From Neoroseomonas lacus (GTDB taxonomy: Bacteria > Pseudomonadota > Alphaproteobacteria > Acetobacterales > Acetobacteraceae): DNA of 64,000 nt. The notes beneath the pieces are model-generated. The model was not told the origin of the DNA and did not search any database. It was given only the letters and a program-made list of their open reading frames with translations. A program made the position numbers and the translations under genes. Shown here piece by piece: positions 26,734 through 36,541 of the stretch (positions are counted from its first letter, which is position 1; every line of letters starts with the position of its first letter). The DNA lies in assembly GCF_014644535.1 (NCBI RefSeq), contig NZ_BMKW01000009.1, positions 1 through 64,000 of the forward strand. The letters run 5' to 3'.

Positions 26734-27661
26734 GTGAAGTTCCTGTTGTTGGTGGGTTCGTAGGGGCAGGACGCAACGATGCCGGCGCGCTGAAGCCAAT
26801 CAGCGTGCCGGTTCAAGAATCTCAAGGTCACGGAAATGGATGCGACCGGGGCGGCGGCCGCGGTTGATCGCCCTGCGCCGCCCTTGGCGGCCGGCTTGCG
26901 CGCGGCGGGACGACGCGTCGCCGGGCGGGTGGCCCGCGCGGCGCGCGGCCGCGCCATGGCGAGTGAGGTCGCGGCGCCGCCGACGGCGGCCGGCCTCGTC
27001 TCCGGCGCCGACCCATCGCGATGGCTGGCATGGGCTTGGCAGGGTGTCGTGGCCGCGCCCGCCGGTATCAGCATGAACATCGCGCCGCTCGACCGGGCTG
27101 CTCGCGCCGACAGTCTTGCGCGCGGCACATGCCCAGCGCCGCGCCCGACCGCCGGTGTGCGGGTGAGGCCAGGGCCCCTCACGACAGTTCCGATCAGATG
27201 CGGCGCGACTCGGATCAAGGTGCGGACCTTCTTCACCGAGCGGCGCGATGGTTCACGCTCTCGGTTTCGTCATGAGTACGAATTAAGGTGAAGATTCGCA
27301 AGATTTAGATGATAATTAACCACTTTTTCATGAATTCCCAATGATGATTTGTGCCGCTCCCGGCCTCTTAGCCCGCAAACCTTGCCTCACAGCGCGAACC
27401 GGGCTCAACGAGCCGTCAGCTTGACAATCTCTTAAAACATAATAAGGCTTTATATACAGCTATTGTATCATAAATTGGTACATTGGCCTGTCGATGGAAT
27501 CACGCCGGCGATGTCCATTACGCCGGGTACACGCCAGAGCATCTTCCGCTCACGTTGCGTCGACACCGGCCGGTGCCTCCACCCGGCGACCCAAGGACCA
27601 TATCCACGGTGGGTGGCGGGTTGGGGGCTGCGGCCTGGTGCTGCCCCAATCGGAAAACGGC
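26734..27661. other. Intergenic region with AT-rich island
   Basis: 928 bases between the Hint gene and murJ, both leftward. 26800-27260 is GC-rich and has weak open frames on both strands made of Ala/Arg/Pro; none has a convincing start or domain. From about 27270 to 27480 the base composition switches to very AT-rich (for example GATGATAATTAACC near 27313 and CATAATAAGGCTTTATATAC near 27438). A TTGACA hexamer lies at 27421 but no well-spaced -10 is seen. Long untranslated leader, lost gene or transferred fragment are all possible. Confidence 0.6.
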
Positions 27662-29224
27662 CTAACCCGGCGGTACAACCCTGCCGCGGCCGCGCCGGCG
27701 CAACATGCCGAGCACCTCGCGGGGACTGAAGGCTCGCGTCGCCACGCCCGACGCCAGATAGGCCGCCGCCCCGGCGCCGATCAGCAACGCCGCCCGCACC
27801 ATGCGCCCGGCCGAGCCCTGCGCGGGCGGCAGCAGCCATGCCAGCCCGGCGACCACCGCCCCCATTGCCAGGCTCGCCGCCAGAATGCGCGGCACCACCC
27901 GGCGCGCCCGGCGATCGACCACGAAATGCCGCCGCCGCATCAGCATCCAGGCCAACATCCCGGCATTGACCCAAGCTGCGCAGGCCGTCGCGAGCGCGAC
28001 GCCGACATGCGCCAGCCACGGCATGAACAGCAGGTTCAGCGCCAAGTTCAGCGCCACCGCCACCAGCCCGATCTTGACCGGCGTCGCGGTGTCTCCCCGC
28101 GCGAAGAAGCCCGGCGCGAAGACCTTCACCAGCACGAAGGCCGGCAGGCCGAAGGCGTAGGCGACCAGGGCGGCCGAACTCGCCGCCGCCGCCTCGGCGC
28201 TGAAGGCACCGCGCTGGAACAGCGCGGCGACGATCGGCCCGGCTGCCGCCGCCAGCCCCACGGCCGAAGGCAGGGTCAGCAGCAATGCCAACTCGGTGCC
28301 CCGGTTCATCGACCGATGCGCTGACAGGCTCTGCCCGGCGCGCAATTGCCGCGACAGCACTGGCAGCATCGCCGTCCCGAGCGCCGCCCCGACCACGCCC
28401 AGCGGCAGCTGCGCCACCCGGTCCGCGTAATACAGGTAGGAGACGGCACCCGACGGCAGCAGGGACGCGATGATCACATCCACCGCCAGGTTGATCTGCG
28501 TGACGCCGGCGCCGAGCAGCCCCGGCGCCATCCGCCGCAACACCTGCATCACCGGGGGGGTCAGCGCGGGGGCACGGAACAGGTTCAGCGCCATCCCCGC
28601 CTGCCGCGCCGCCATCCAGACCATCGCCAACTGCACGAAACCCGAGGCCAGCACGCCCCAGGCCAGCGCGTGGCCCGGCGTCGCGACATAGGGGCCGAGG
28701 CTAACCAGCGCCGCCATCAGCAGCAGGTTGAAGAAGACCGGCGCCGCCGCCGCCGCCGCGAAGCGATCCAGCCCGTTCAGCACGCCCGAGACCAGCGCCG
28801 TCAGGCAGATCAGCGGCAGGTAGCCCATGGTAATGCGGGTCAGGTCCACGGCCAGGGCGAATTTCGCCGGGTCGGCCCGGAAGCCGGGCGCCAGCACCGT
28901 CAGCACCTGCGGCATGAAGATCAGCCCGAGCACCGTCAGCATGCCGAGCCAAAGCCCCAGCAAGGCGCCCATCCGCTCGGCCAGCTCCTGCGCCGCGGCG
29001 CGGCTATCCCTCACCAGCGTGCCGGCGAAGCTCGGTACGAAGGCGGCGTTGAAGGCGCCTTCGCCGAACAGGCGACGGAACAGGTTGGGCAGCTTCAGTG
29101 CTACGAAGAAGGCGTCGGCCACCGGCCCGGCCCCCAGCCTCGAGGCGACCAGCATGTCGCGAGCAAAGCCCAGGACACGGCTGGCCATGGTCCAGCCGCC
29201 AACGGTAAGGACGGAACGAAGCAT
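27662..29224 (-). CDS. murJ: Lipid II flippase MurJ
   Basis: A 520-residue polytopic membrane protein of the MVF/MOP superfamily that flips lipid II across the inner membrane for peptidoglycan synthesis. About 14 hydrophobic segments are visible. Family motifs include SRVLGFARDMLVASRLGAGPVADAF, FRRLFGEGAFNAAFVP with the conserved arginines, ADRVAQLPLGVVGAALGTAMLP and KVFAPGFFARGDTATPVKIG. The start is the ATG at 29224 with GAGGGG upstream. It is divergent from the downstream binding-protein gene. Confidence 0.95.
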   Translation of the reverse strand: MLRSVLTVGGWTMASRVLGFARDMLVASRLGAGPVADAFFVALKLPNLFRRLFGEGAFNAAFVPSFAGTLVRDSRAAAQELAERMGALLGLWLGMLTVLGLIFMPQVLTVLAPGFRADPAKFALAVDLTRITMGYLPLICLTALVSGVLNGLDRFAAAAAAPVFFNLLLMAALVSLGPYVATPGHALAWGVLASGFVQLAMVWMAARQAGMALNLFRAPALTPPVMQVLRRMAPGLLGAGVTQINLAVDVIIASLLPSGAVSYLYYADRVAQLPLGVVGAALGTAMLPVLSRQLRAGQSLSAHRSMNRGTELALLLTLPSAVGLAAAAGPIVAALFQRGAFSAEAAAASSAALVAYAFGLPAFVLVKVFAPGFFARGDTATPVKIGLVAVALNLALNLLFMPWLAHVGVALATACAAWVNAGMLAWMLMRRRHFVVDRRARRVVPRILAASLAMGAVVAGLAWLLPPAQGSAGRMVRAALLIGAGAAAYLASGVATRAFSPREVLGMLRRRGRGRVVPPG

Positions 29225-29353
29225 GGCCACCCCTCTGCCCGCCCTGCCGCCGCGACGCAAGGCGCCTTGTCGGCGTCGCTCTGGACGCTGGCGCACTGAA
29301 CCGTGATGGCGCAGAGTGTCCCTTCGATGTCGCGTTGGGAGACTGCTGCCAAC

Positions 29354-30316
29354 ATGCCGGGGATCGCGCGCCGCGCCATGCTGGCAGGCGCCCTTGCTCT
29401 GCCGATGACCGCGAGGCTTGGCCGTGCCGCATGGGCACCGGCCGGCCCGATGACCATCATCGTCCCCTTCGCGGAGGGCGGCACCAATGATGACGTGATG
29501 CGCGCGGTGGCAGCGGGCATCTCCCACCATCTCGGCCAGCCGGTCGGCATCCACAACAAGCCTGGCCGGTCGGGCATGCGAGCCATCGCCGCGCTGGCCA
29601 CGGCGCCACCCGATGGGCTGCTGCTGGCGCAACTGCCGGTGCAGGTCATCCGTTCGGCGCTGCTCGACAACCTCGCCTTCGACGCGACGCGCGACACCAC
29701 GCCGATCATCGGCGTCGCCGGCAGCGCCTATGGCTGCATCGCCAAGACCGACCGCTTCCCCGATGGCTGGGCCGGCTTCATCCGTGAAGCGCGCGAAAAG
29801 CCCGGCACGCTGTCCTATGGCTCCTCCGGGCTGAATTCGACCGCCCACCTGACCATGGCGCGGCTGCTGCTGCGCGAACGGGTCCAGGTGGTGCACGTGC
29901 CGTTCCGCGGCGCCATGCATGGCGCTCGCGCGCTCACCGCCGGCGATGTCGATGTGCTGGCCGGCCCGATCCGGATCGGCGAGGCGGTGACCGCCGGCGA
30001 GGCCGTCTGGCTGAATGTCTGGAGCGCCGAGCGGCTGCAGCGCTGGCCGGATGTGCCGACGCTGCGCGACCTCGGCTACCGGCTCGTGGTGACGACGCCC
30101 TTCGGCATCGTCGGCCCGCCAGCCCTGCCGTCCGAGATCGCCACCACCATTCATGACGCAGTGCTGGCGACCATCCGTACCGATGATTTCCGCAGCTTGC
30201 TCGACCGGCAGGACATGACCGAGGATTATCGCGACGGCGCCGCCTATGGCGCATTCCTGGCGGAATCCGCCCGGATGGAGGAAATGCTGATCGGCCGGCT
30301 CGGCCTGCAGCGATGA
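29354..30316 (+). CDS. Bug-type tripartite tricarboxylate transporter substrate-binding protein
   Basis: A ~320-residue periplasmic receptor of the TctC/Bug family, which binds small carboxylates for TTT transporters. The N-terminus is a signal peptide with an Arg-Arg pair (IARRAMLAGALALP). The mature part shows TIIVPFAEGGTNDDVMRAVA, NKPGRSGMRAIAALATAPPDG, YGSSGLNSTAHLTMARLLL and VHVPFRGAMHGARALTAGDVDVL. The start is uncertain among ATG codons at 29306, 29327 and 29354; the last gives the tidiest signal peptide. No TctA/TctB membrane genes are near, as is common for Bug genes. Its stop overlaps the next start as ATGA. Confidence 0.87.
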   Translation: MPGIARRAMLAGALALPMTARLGRAAWAPAGPMTIIVPFAEGGTNDDVMRAVAAGISHHLGQPVGIHNKPGRSGMRAIAALATAPPDGLLLAQLPVQVIRSALLDNLAFDATRDTTPIIGVAGSAYGCIAKTDRFPDGWAGFIREAREKPGTLSYGSSGLNSTAHLTMARLLLRERVQVVHVPFRGAMHGARALTAGDVDVLAGPIRIGEAVTAGEAVWLNVWSAERLQRWPDVPTLRDLGYRLVVTTPFGIVGPPALPSEIATTIHDAVLATIRTDDFRSLLDRQDMTEDYRDGAAYGAFLAESARMEEMLIGRLGLQR

Positions 30317-31086
30317 CCCCACCCACTATTTTGGCGCTTGAGCGCGCGACGCTGACCACCGTGCCGGCACCGCGCACCGGCTTCGACGGCCCCTTCGTTG
30401 TGCGGGCTTTTGCCGGCGGCACCGGACGGGCCAATGCAGCCTCCTCGCTCGACCCCTCGCCCGACCCCGATTTGCCGGCCCGGATCGAGCGGATCGAGGC
30501 GCGCTATGGTGCGATGGGCCTGCCGGTACGCTTCCGCTCGACGCCTCTCGACCCGCCCGGGCTGGCCGACCTGCTGGTGGCGCGCGGCTATGAGCCGAAG
30601 GATGAGACGGCGATCCTGCTCGCCCCCATCGCGTCGATCGCCGCCGCGGACCCGGCGGCCGAGGCGCACCCGGCCCCCGATGCCGACTGGATGGCCGTGA
30701 CCGCGACCGCCGAGCACCAAAGCCTCAGGCGCCGCCAGGAAAAGGAAGGCACGCCGCCGCTGCTGACCACACCGGGTGCCTGGATCACCCTGCGTGAGGA
30801 TGGCACCACGGCGGCGGTCGCCTCGGTTGTCGTGACGGGGTCGGTGGCGGGGTATTTCGACCTGGCGGTGCGGCCGGAATTCCGCCGGCGCGGTCTCGCC
30901 GCCCGCGCGGTGCGCGCCGCCGCCGACTGGGCGCGGCACCAAGGCGCCGAATGGATGTTCTGCCAGGTGGCGATGACCAATACGGCGTCGCTCGCGCTCA
31001 ACACCACGCTCGGGCTACGCGAGGCCTATCGCTACACCTATTGGGTGCGGCCGCAGGATGGGGTGCCGACACTGAAATTCGGGTGA
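30313..31086 (+). CDS. GNAT-family N-acetyltransferase
   Basis: A 257-residue acyl-CoA-dependent transferase. The GNAT core lies in the C-terminal 120 residues, with the beta4-alpha3 acetyl-CoA site VRPEFRRRGLAARAVRAAADWA (R-x-x-G-L/A type) and the later NTASLALNTTLGLREAYRYTYWV, matching the common N-x-x-A-x-x-x-Y/L-G-F-x-E pattern. The N-terminal half is a more divergent GNAT-like lobe. It is coupled to the binding-protein gene by a 4-bp overlap. Substrate unknown. Confidence 0.85.
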   Translation: MTPPTILALERATLTTVPAPRTGFDGPFVVRAFAGGTGRANAASSLDPSPDPDLPARIERIEARYGAMGLPVRFRSTPLDPPGLADLLVARGYEPKDETAILLAPIASIAAADPAAEAHPAPDADWMAVTATAEHQSLRRRQEKEGTPPLLTTPGAWITLREDGTTAAVASVVVTGSVAGYFDLAVRPEFRRRGLAARAVRAAADWARHQGAEWMFCQVAMTNTASLALNTTLGLREAYRYTYWVRPQDGVPTLKFG

Positions 31087-31152
31087 GTGCTTGGCGGAAC
31101 CGGTAGGTATTCGCCCCGGATGCGCAAGGATGGTGCTGCCGCGCGGCGGAAC

Positions 31153-31408
31153 CTGAGTGGGCTTTGCCCCCTCCGGATCTCCCCCAACAAAGGCCTAAGG
31201 GCCTCTGGACACCAGTACTGGGCGTTGGGCAGGCAGCATTGTCGCGGAAGCAGCATGTCCGCCTCGCCCAATACCCGGCAGATTCCCGGGCGCTCCGCCC
31301 GACACGGCTTTGCCGTCTTCGCAAGACCGCCTCGCCCCGCACCAATTCAAGGTGTCCAGAGGCCCTCAGGCCTTTGGCGGGGTGGCCTGGAGGGGCAGCG
31401 CCTCTCCA
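31153..31408. repeat. Inverted-pair hairpin element, copy II
   Basis: The inner arms at 31189-31213 and 31351-31375 are inverted 25-mers differing at one base; the left begins AAAGGCCTAAGGGCC and ends TCTGGACACC. Outside each arm is the GC hairpin: GGGC-TTT-GCCC type on the left, and GGAGGGGC-AG-CGCCTCTCC on the right (31389-31408). The copy fills the 354-base gap between the GNAT gene and aroE, leaving 32 bases before the aroE ATG. Confidence 0.88.
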
Positions 31409-31440
31409 ATCTACGCCCCCCAGGCCTTGCGGATGCCACG

Positions 31441-32301
31441 ATGACGAGGCTTGCTGCACCGATGCGATTGCTTTCCGGACATGCTCGTCTCGCCGGCGTC
31501 CTCGGCTGGCCCGTTTCCCACTCCCGCTCCCCGCGCCTGCATGGCCATTGGCTGGAGACGCTGGACATCGACGGCGCCTATCTGCCGCTGCCGGTGCATC
31601 CGGACGGCTTTGCCGCGGCGGTACGGGCGCTGGCCGGCCTCGGTTTCCGTGGCGCCAACGTCACCATCCCGCACAAGGTAGCTGCCTTCGCGGTGTGCGA
31701 CGTGGTTGACGCCACCGCGCAGCGGGCCGGGGCGGTGAACACGCTGGTGTTCCGCGACGGACGGATCGAGGGTTCAAACACCGACGGCTTCGGCTTCATT
31801 GAAAACGTGCGCGACCGGGCGCCCGGCTGGCAGCCTTCGTCGGGTCCGGCGGTGCTGCTCGGCGCGGGGGGCGCGGCACGGGCCATCGCGGCGGCGCTGC
31901 TCGATGCCGGCTGCCCGTGCGTGACGCTGGTCAACCGATCCCGCGCGCGGGCCGAGGCGCTGGCGCGCGACCTCGGCGGCCCGATCGCAGTCGCCGAGAT
32001 GCCGCCCTTGGCCGAGGCGACGCTGCTGGTGAACACCACCTCGCTCGGCATGCAGGGCCACCCGCCGCTGGCGATAGACCTCGCGCCCCTGCCGACAGCG
32101 GCCGTGGTGGCGGACATCGTCTATGTGCCGCTGGAAACCCCGCTGCTGGCGGCGGCGCGGGCCCGCGGCCTGCGCGCGGTGGACGGGCTGGGGATGCTGC
32201 TGCACCAGGCACGGCCGGGCTTCGAGGCCTGGTTCGGCACCGCCCCGATAGTGGACGCGGCGCTGCGCCAGGTGGTCGCGGCGGATATCCCGCCGCGATG
32301 A
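31441..32301 (+). CDS. aroE: Shikimate dehydrogenase
   Basis: A 286-residue NADP-dependent enzyme that reduces 3-dehydroshikimate to shikimate in aromatic amino acid synthesis. Motifs are complete: [17 protein letters not shown] (shikimate-binding Ser pair), NVTIPHK with catalytic Lys, NTDGFGF, the glycine-rich [13 protein letters not shown] nucleotide loop, [11 protein letters not shown] and NTTSLGM. The start could be ATG 31441 or 31462; neither has a strong ribosome binding site. It heads aroE-coaE-dnaQ, joined to coaE by an ATGA overlap. In other Alphaproteobacteria this trio follows ppsR-maf beside the origin. Confidence 0.95.
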   Translation: MTRLAAPMRLLSGHARLAGVLGWPVSHSRSPRLHGHWLETLDIDGAYLPLPVHPDGFAAAVRALAGLGFRGANVTIPHKVAAFAVCDVVDATAQRAGAVNTLVFRDGRIEGSNTDGFGFIENVRDRAPGWQPSSGPAVLLGAGGAARAIAAALLDAGCPCVTLVNRSRARAEALARDLGGPIAVAEMPPLAEATLLVNTTSLGMQGHPPLAIDLAPLPTAAVVADIVYVPLETPLLAAARARGLRAVDGLGMLLHQARPGFEAWFGTAPIVDAALRQVVAADIPPR

Positions 32302-32885
32302 TCGTCATCGGCCTGACCGGCAGCATCGGCATGGGCAAATCCACCGCCACCACCACCTTCCGCCGCCTCGGCGTGCCGGTGTTCGACGCCGATGCGGCGG
32401 TGCATCGTCTGCAGGCGCGCGGCGGCCGGGCGGTGGCACCGATCGCCGCCGCCTTCCCCGGTTGCACCATCGATGGCCGGGTGAACCGCGAGGCGCTGCG
32501 CCGCGCCGTGCTGGGCAATCCGGCTGCGTTGAAGCGGCTCGAACGCATCGTCCATCCGCTGGTGCGCGACGAGGAGCGGCGCTTCCTCGCCCGCGCCCGG
32601 CGAGACGGCCGGCGGCTCGTGGTGCTCGACGTGCCGCTGCTGCTGGAAACGGGTGGGGAGAAGCGGGTGGATCGCGTCGTCGTGGTCTCGGCGCCGGCCG
32701 CGGTGCAGGCGGTCCGCGTGCTGCGCCGGCCGGGCATGACGACCGAGCGCCTCGCTTCCATCCGCGCGCGGCAGATGCCCGATGCCGAGAAACGCCGCCG
32801 CGCCGACCATGTGGTGCCGACCGGCCTCAGCCGGCGTTTCGCCCAGGCGGCGATCCTGCGTCTGGTGCGGACACTGACACGGTAG
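32298..32885 (+). CDS. coaE: Dephospho-CoA kinase
   Basis: A 195-residue P-loop kinase catalysing the last step of coenzyme A synthesis. Walker A is GSIGMGKST at residues 8-16, preceded by IVIGLT. The conserved [49 protein letters not shown] and [21 protein letters not shown]-type lid segments follow. The ATG overlaps the aroE stop. Operon with aroE and dnaQ. Confidence 0.96.
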   Translation: MIVIGLTGSIGMGKSTATTTFRRLGVPVFDADAAVHRLQARGGRAVAPIAAAFPGCTIDGRVNREALRRAVLGNPAALKRLERIVHPLVRDEERRFLARARRDGRRLVVLDVPLLLETGGEKRVDRVVVVSAPAAVQAVRVLRRPGMTTERLASIRARQMPDAEKRRRADHVVPTGLSRRFAQAAILRLVRTLTR

Positions 32886-32903
32886 GCGCGTATATCGGAC
32901 GCC

Positions 32904-33605
32904 ATGCGCCAGATCATCTTGGACACCGAGACCACTGGTCTCGACCCCCTCACCGGCGACCGCATCATCGAGGTCGCCGCAGTGGAATTGGTGAACCTGC
33001 TGCCGACCGGCATCGGCTTCCATCGCCTGATCGACCCCGAGCGCGACATCCCGGCCGAGGCCTCGCGCATCCACGGCTTCACCAATGGCGACCTGGCCGG
33101 CAAACCGAAATTCGCCGAGATCGCGGCCGAGATGCTCGACTTCCTCGGCGATGCGCCGATCGTCGCGCATAACGCACCCTTCGACTTCGGCTTCCTCGAT
33201 GCCGAATTGCTGCGCGCCGGTTTGCCGAAGCTCAACCGGGCCCGGATGATCGACAGCCTGATGCTGGCCAAGGAACGCTATCCGGGCATGCCAAACAGCC
33301 TGGACGCGCTGTGCCGGCGCCTCGGCGTCGACAATTCGATGCGGTCCTCGCACAACGCCATCCTCGACTGCCGGCTGTTGGCGCAGGTCTATCTGGAGTT
33401 GATGGGCGGCAAGCAGCCGGGGCTCGAACTCGCCGCCTCGCAGGGCGGCGGCGGCGGCGCTGCGCTGGCAACGGTGGAACCGGTGGAATGGACATCACGG
33501 CCAATCGCCGTGCCGCCGGCGCGGGCCGAAGCCCACGCCGCCTTCGTCGCCGGCAAGGTCAAGGATGCGCTGTGGCTGAAGCCGCCCTTCGGCGGGGGCG
33601 CGTGA
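32904..33605 (+). CDS. dnaQ: DNA polymerase III epsilon subunit (3'-5' exonuclease)
   Basis: A 233-residue proofreading exonuclease of the DEDDh class. ExoI is LDTETTGLD (Asp and Glu near residues 7 and 9), ExoII is VAHNAPFDFGFLDAEL, and ExoIII is SSHNAILDCRLLAQVYLEL with the catalytic His and Asp. The C-terminal segment after residue ~175 contains a Gly-rich linker and is expected to contact the alpha subunit. It sits 18 bases after coaE and is coupled to the next small gene by TGATG. In the present arrangement it is transcribed toward the origin, against replication. Confidence 0.95.
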   Translation: MRQIILDTETTGLDPLTGDRIIEVAAVELVNLLPTGIGFHRLIDPERDIPAEASRIHGFTNGDLAGKPKFAEIAAEMLDFLGDAPIVAHNAPFDFGFLDAELLRAGLPKLNRARMIDSLMLAKERYPGMPNSLDALCRRLGVDNSMRSSHNAILDCRLLAQVYLELMGGKQPGLELAASQGGGGGAALATVEPVEWTSRPIAVPPARAEAHAAFVAGKVKDALWLKPPFGGGA

Positions 33606-33814
33606 TGCGGATCGTCCTCGGCGTCCTGCTCGGCTTCATCCTGGGATGGGTGGGCACCAGCGCGGCGGTGCTGACCTACGGCGAAATGGCGCATGTAAGC
33701 CAGGCGGAAGGCGGCTTCGCCATGGGGGCGATCTTCTTCATGGGGCCGGCGGGCGGGATCGTCGGGGCGGTGCTCGGGGGGTTTCTTGGCGCACGGTGGC
33801 GGCGGCGCGGCTGA
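33605..33814 (+). CDS. Small membrane protein
   Basis: A 69-residue protein with two hydrophobic segments: MRIVLGVLLGFILGWVGTSAAVL at the start and FAMGAIFFMGPAGGIVGAVLGGFLG near the end, closed by ARWRRRG. Both segments carry small-residue packing motifs (GxxxG). The start ATG overlaps the dnaQ stop by one base, so it is co-translated with dnaQ, which is why I accept it. No family is recognised. Confidence 0.65.
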   Translation: MRIVLGVLLGFILGWVGTSAAVLTYGEMAHVSQAEGGFAMGAIFFMGPAGGIVGAVLGGFLGARWRRRG

Positions 33815-33928
33815 GGCGGTCGCGGCGGCGGCAGCTTCGCCCCGCCGGATGGCGACGCGCCGCTCGCCGCCGCCAGTGCCGCCGGGAAATCCGCCGGGCA
33901 CCGCCGTTCCAACCTTGACCCCCACCGC

Positions 33929-36487
33929 TCAGAACTGCCGCAACAGCCGGTCGATGTAGTCCAGCTCCGCCGGCGGCCGTTCCCGCTCGGCGCCGCGCCG
34001 GCGCAGCTCCTCCTGGATCCGGCGGGTCTTCAGCAATTCCGCCTCATCCGGCACATGGGTGTCGGAGGCATTGTCCTGCCCGCCCGTCTGCTCCCGCGTG
34101 TGGCGCCCGAGCGGGTCGCGCCCCGGTCCCTGTTCCTGCGCCTGTCCCTGGCCCTGGCCGTCCTGCTGGTCGCCAGCCATGCCCTCGCCTTCGCCATCCT
34201 CCTCGCCCTCGCCCGGCTGGGGTTGGCCGAACTGGCGCTGCATCTGCTGCGCCATCTGGCGGCCGCCCTCGGACAGGGCGCGAATGGCGCGCTGCTGGTC
34301 CTCGCGCGCGTCGCGGCCGTCGCGCAACGCCTCGGCGGCATCGCGCATGGCGCGGTCCGCCTCGCCCAGCGCCTGCGGCACATCGCCCGTCAGGTCGCCG
34401 AATTGCTGCATCAGCTCGCCCAGCGCACGGCGCAGCGCCCGCTGCACCCGCGCATCCTGCTGGCTTTCGGCCTGCTGCTGCGGGCTCGGCTGCGCGGCTT
34501 GCGGCGCCGTCGGCGGCCGGGGCGGCCAGGTGAAGCTCTGCGGCTGGCGAGGCTGCTGCGCCCGCTCACGCGCGGTCTCCCCGGCCCGCTGCTGGCCGCG
34601 GTCGAGCATCCCCGCCTGACGCTGCACCATGTCCTGCACCACGCCCATCTGCTGCTGGCCGCGCTGGCGCTGCTGCTGCCGTTGGCGGTCCTCGGCGCGC
34701 ATGTTGCGGCCTTCCTCCAGCGCGCGGAGCATCTGTTCGAGTTCCGCGAGCTCGCGCTGGGCATCCTCGGTGCGGCCCTGACGGGCGGCTTCCTGCATGC
34801 GCTGGGTGCGACGGTCGAGCTCACGCTGGTCCATCAGCCGCTGCTGCGGGTCATAGGGCAGCGCCTCGGCATTCTCGCGCTGCAGCCGTTCGGCCAGTGC
34901 CTCGAGATGCTGGCGGATCGCCTCGCGCAGTTCCTGGATGCGGCGTTCGAGTTCGGCGCGCTGTTCGGGCGTGTTTTGGTCGGGGTTGCGCCGCGCCTCC
35001 GCCAGCGCCTCGCGCAGCGCTTCCTGGGCGGCGGCGAGGGCACGCGCGGTGCGGTCGGTGCGGCCTTCCTCCAGCGCCAGGGCGATGTCCCACAAGGTTT
35101 GCTGCACCTCGCCGATCGCGGCCGGGCGCTGGTCGCGCAACAGCCGGTGACGCGCACTGCGCAGCGCGAGATAGGTGCCGGCATCCTGCTCGAACGCCTC
35201 GGGCGTGGCGGCGATGCGGTCGAGTTCCTGCCGCGCCGGCTCACGGCCCGACGGGTCGACCGAGAGCGCCTTGCGCAGCGCGATCAGCTGCCGGGACACC
35301 GGATGCGTGAAGGAACGCTCCGGCAATTCCAGGAAGGCGCCGTCGCTGCGGCCTTCCTGCCCGGCATGGTCACGCGCGACGAGCCGCGCCTCGACCTCCA
35401 ACCCGGCCCAGGGGTGCGCCGAGAGGTCAGGTTGCCCGACGCCATGCGCGCTGCGCGGGCGGCTGGCGGGCAGCGGCAGGTCGACCACGACCGGTTCGGC
35501 GTCGGGCCGCTGCTTCAGCCGCAATTCCACCCGCAAGGAGGCGAGCCCCCAATCATCCTCCGCTCGCCAGGGCAGGCGGATCGCCAAGCCACGCGCCGCG
35601 CGCGCCGGGGCCTGGTCCCATGTCGCGACGGGTGGTGCATCGGCGCGAACCGTCAACGTCCATTGCGCGATCTGCGCTCCACCACGCCGCACCGCGAGGC
35701 TGGCTCCGGTATCGAGCACGGTCTCCGCGGCGTAGGAGGCCCGGTCGAGCGTGCGGAACGGCGTCGCCGTGCCATCCAGCACCAGGTCAGGCACGCCGCC
35801 CGCGCCGCCGGAGACGGCAACCTGCAGCCGGCTGCCCGCCGGCACCGTGACGGCCCCACCCGCGGCGTCGAGAAAGACCGGCGCGGCCCCGGTATAGGCG
35901 GGCGGCGTGATCCAGGCCTCCAGCCGCACGGCAGTCGTGCCCGGCAGGGCGGCGCCGGCGAATTGCGGCAGCAGGGCACGACGCAGGCGTTCCGGCGCCT
36001 CCGGCCCGGCGATCACGACGGCCGCGCCGAGCGCCACCACAAGCCCGCCGCGCAGCGCCAGCCGGTCGCGCCGTGCCAGCCCCGGCTTGGGCGGCATGAC
36101 ACGCAGCGAGGCCAGCCGCGCCGCCGCCCGGCGCCGATGCGCTTCCCACAGCGCGAGCGCCACCGGATCGTCACCGGTCGGACGGTCGCCCAGCGTCGCG
36201 ATAGGGCGATGGCTGAGGCCGGAATCCTGCTCCAGCCGCCGTTCCGCCGCCGCCGCACCGGGCAGCCTCAGCATCCGGCCAGCCCGCCATCCGGCCCAGC
36301 AGAGTGCCCCGGCAAAGCCCAGCAGTAGCAGCGCATGCAGCGCCGCCGGCAACAGCAGGGGCAGGCCGGACAGCGCCACCAGTAGGAACACGCCGATCAC
36401 GCCGAGCGGCGGCCAGAGGGCGGGCCAGGCGGCCTCCCACCACAGGACCAGGCGGGCAAGGCGGGTGCGGCGGGTGAGCTGGGTCAT
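33929..36487 (-). CDS. TIGR02302/DUF4175 family membrane protein
   Basis: An 852-residue protein of the alphaproteobacterial TIGR02302 family, function unknown. Two N-terminal transmembrane segments lie at about residues 25-75 and a third near 155-175. Then come a beta-rich region, a segment with WRAEDDWGLASLRVELRLK, and a long helical, Gln/Arg/Glu-rich coiled-coil half (for example QREREL-type heptads, poly-Gln around residue 640). The tail ends in a Gly/Gln-rich linker and a RIQEELRRRGAERERPPAELDYIDRLLRQF block. The neighbour lysA on the same strand fits the usual synteny. ATG at 36487 was chosen; repeat copy III lies just upstream. Confidence 0.88.
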   Translation of the reverse strand: MTQLTRRTRLARLVLWWEAAWPALWPPLGVIGVFLLVALSGLPLLLPAALHALLLLGFAGALCWAGWRAGRMLRLPGAAAAERRLEQDSGLSHRPIATLGDRPTGDDPVALALWEAHRRRAAARLASLRVMPPKPGLARRDRLALRGGLVVALGAAVVIAGPEAPERLRRALLPQFAGAALPGTTAVRLEAWITPPAYTGAAPVFLDAAGGAVTVPAGSRLQVAVSGGAGGVPDLVLDGTATPFRTLDRASYAAETVLDTGASLAVRRGGAQIAQWTLTVRADAPPVATWDQAPARAARGLAIRLPWRAEDDWGLASLRVELRLKQRPDAEPVVVDLPLPASRPRSAHGVGQPDLSAHPWAGLEVEARLVARDHAGQEGRSDGAFLELPERSFTHPVSRQLIALRKALSVDPSGREPARQELDRIAATPEAFEQDAGTYLALRSARHRLLRDQRPAAIGEVQQTLWDIALALEEGRTDRTARALAAAQEALREALAEARRNPDQNTPEQRAELERRIQELREAIRQHLEALAERLQRENAEALPYDPQQRLMDQRELDRRTQRMQEAARQGRTEDAQRELAELEQMLRALEEGRNMRAEDRQRQQQRQRGQQQMGVVQDMVQRQAGMLDRGQQRAGETARERAQQPRQPQSFTWPPRPPTAPQAAQPSPQQQAESQQDARVQRALRRALGELMQQFGDLTGDVPQALGEADRAMRDAAEALRDGRDAREDQQRAIRALSEGGRQMAQQMQRQFGQPQPGEGEEDGEGEGMAGDQQDGQGQGQAQEQGPGRDPLGRHTREQTGGQDNASDTHVPDEAELLKTRRIQEELRRRGAERERPPAELDYIDRLLRQF

Positions 36488-36541
36488 CGGGTGCGGCTCC
36501 GATGGAACCGGGAGGGGGTTTGGCTGGGAATGGCGGCCGAT

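Noticed and set aside
26715-27291. Candidate genes in the gap between the Hint gene and murJ, on both strands
   Set aside because: Compositionally biased Ala/Arg/Pro sequence, no ribosome binding site, mutual overlap on opposite strands and no recognisable motif.
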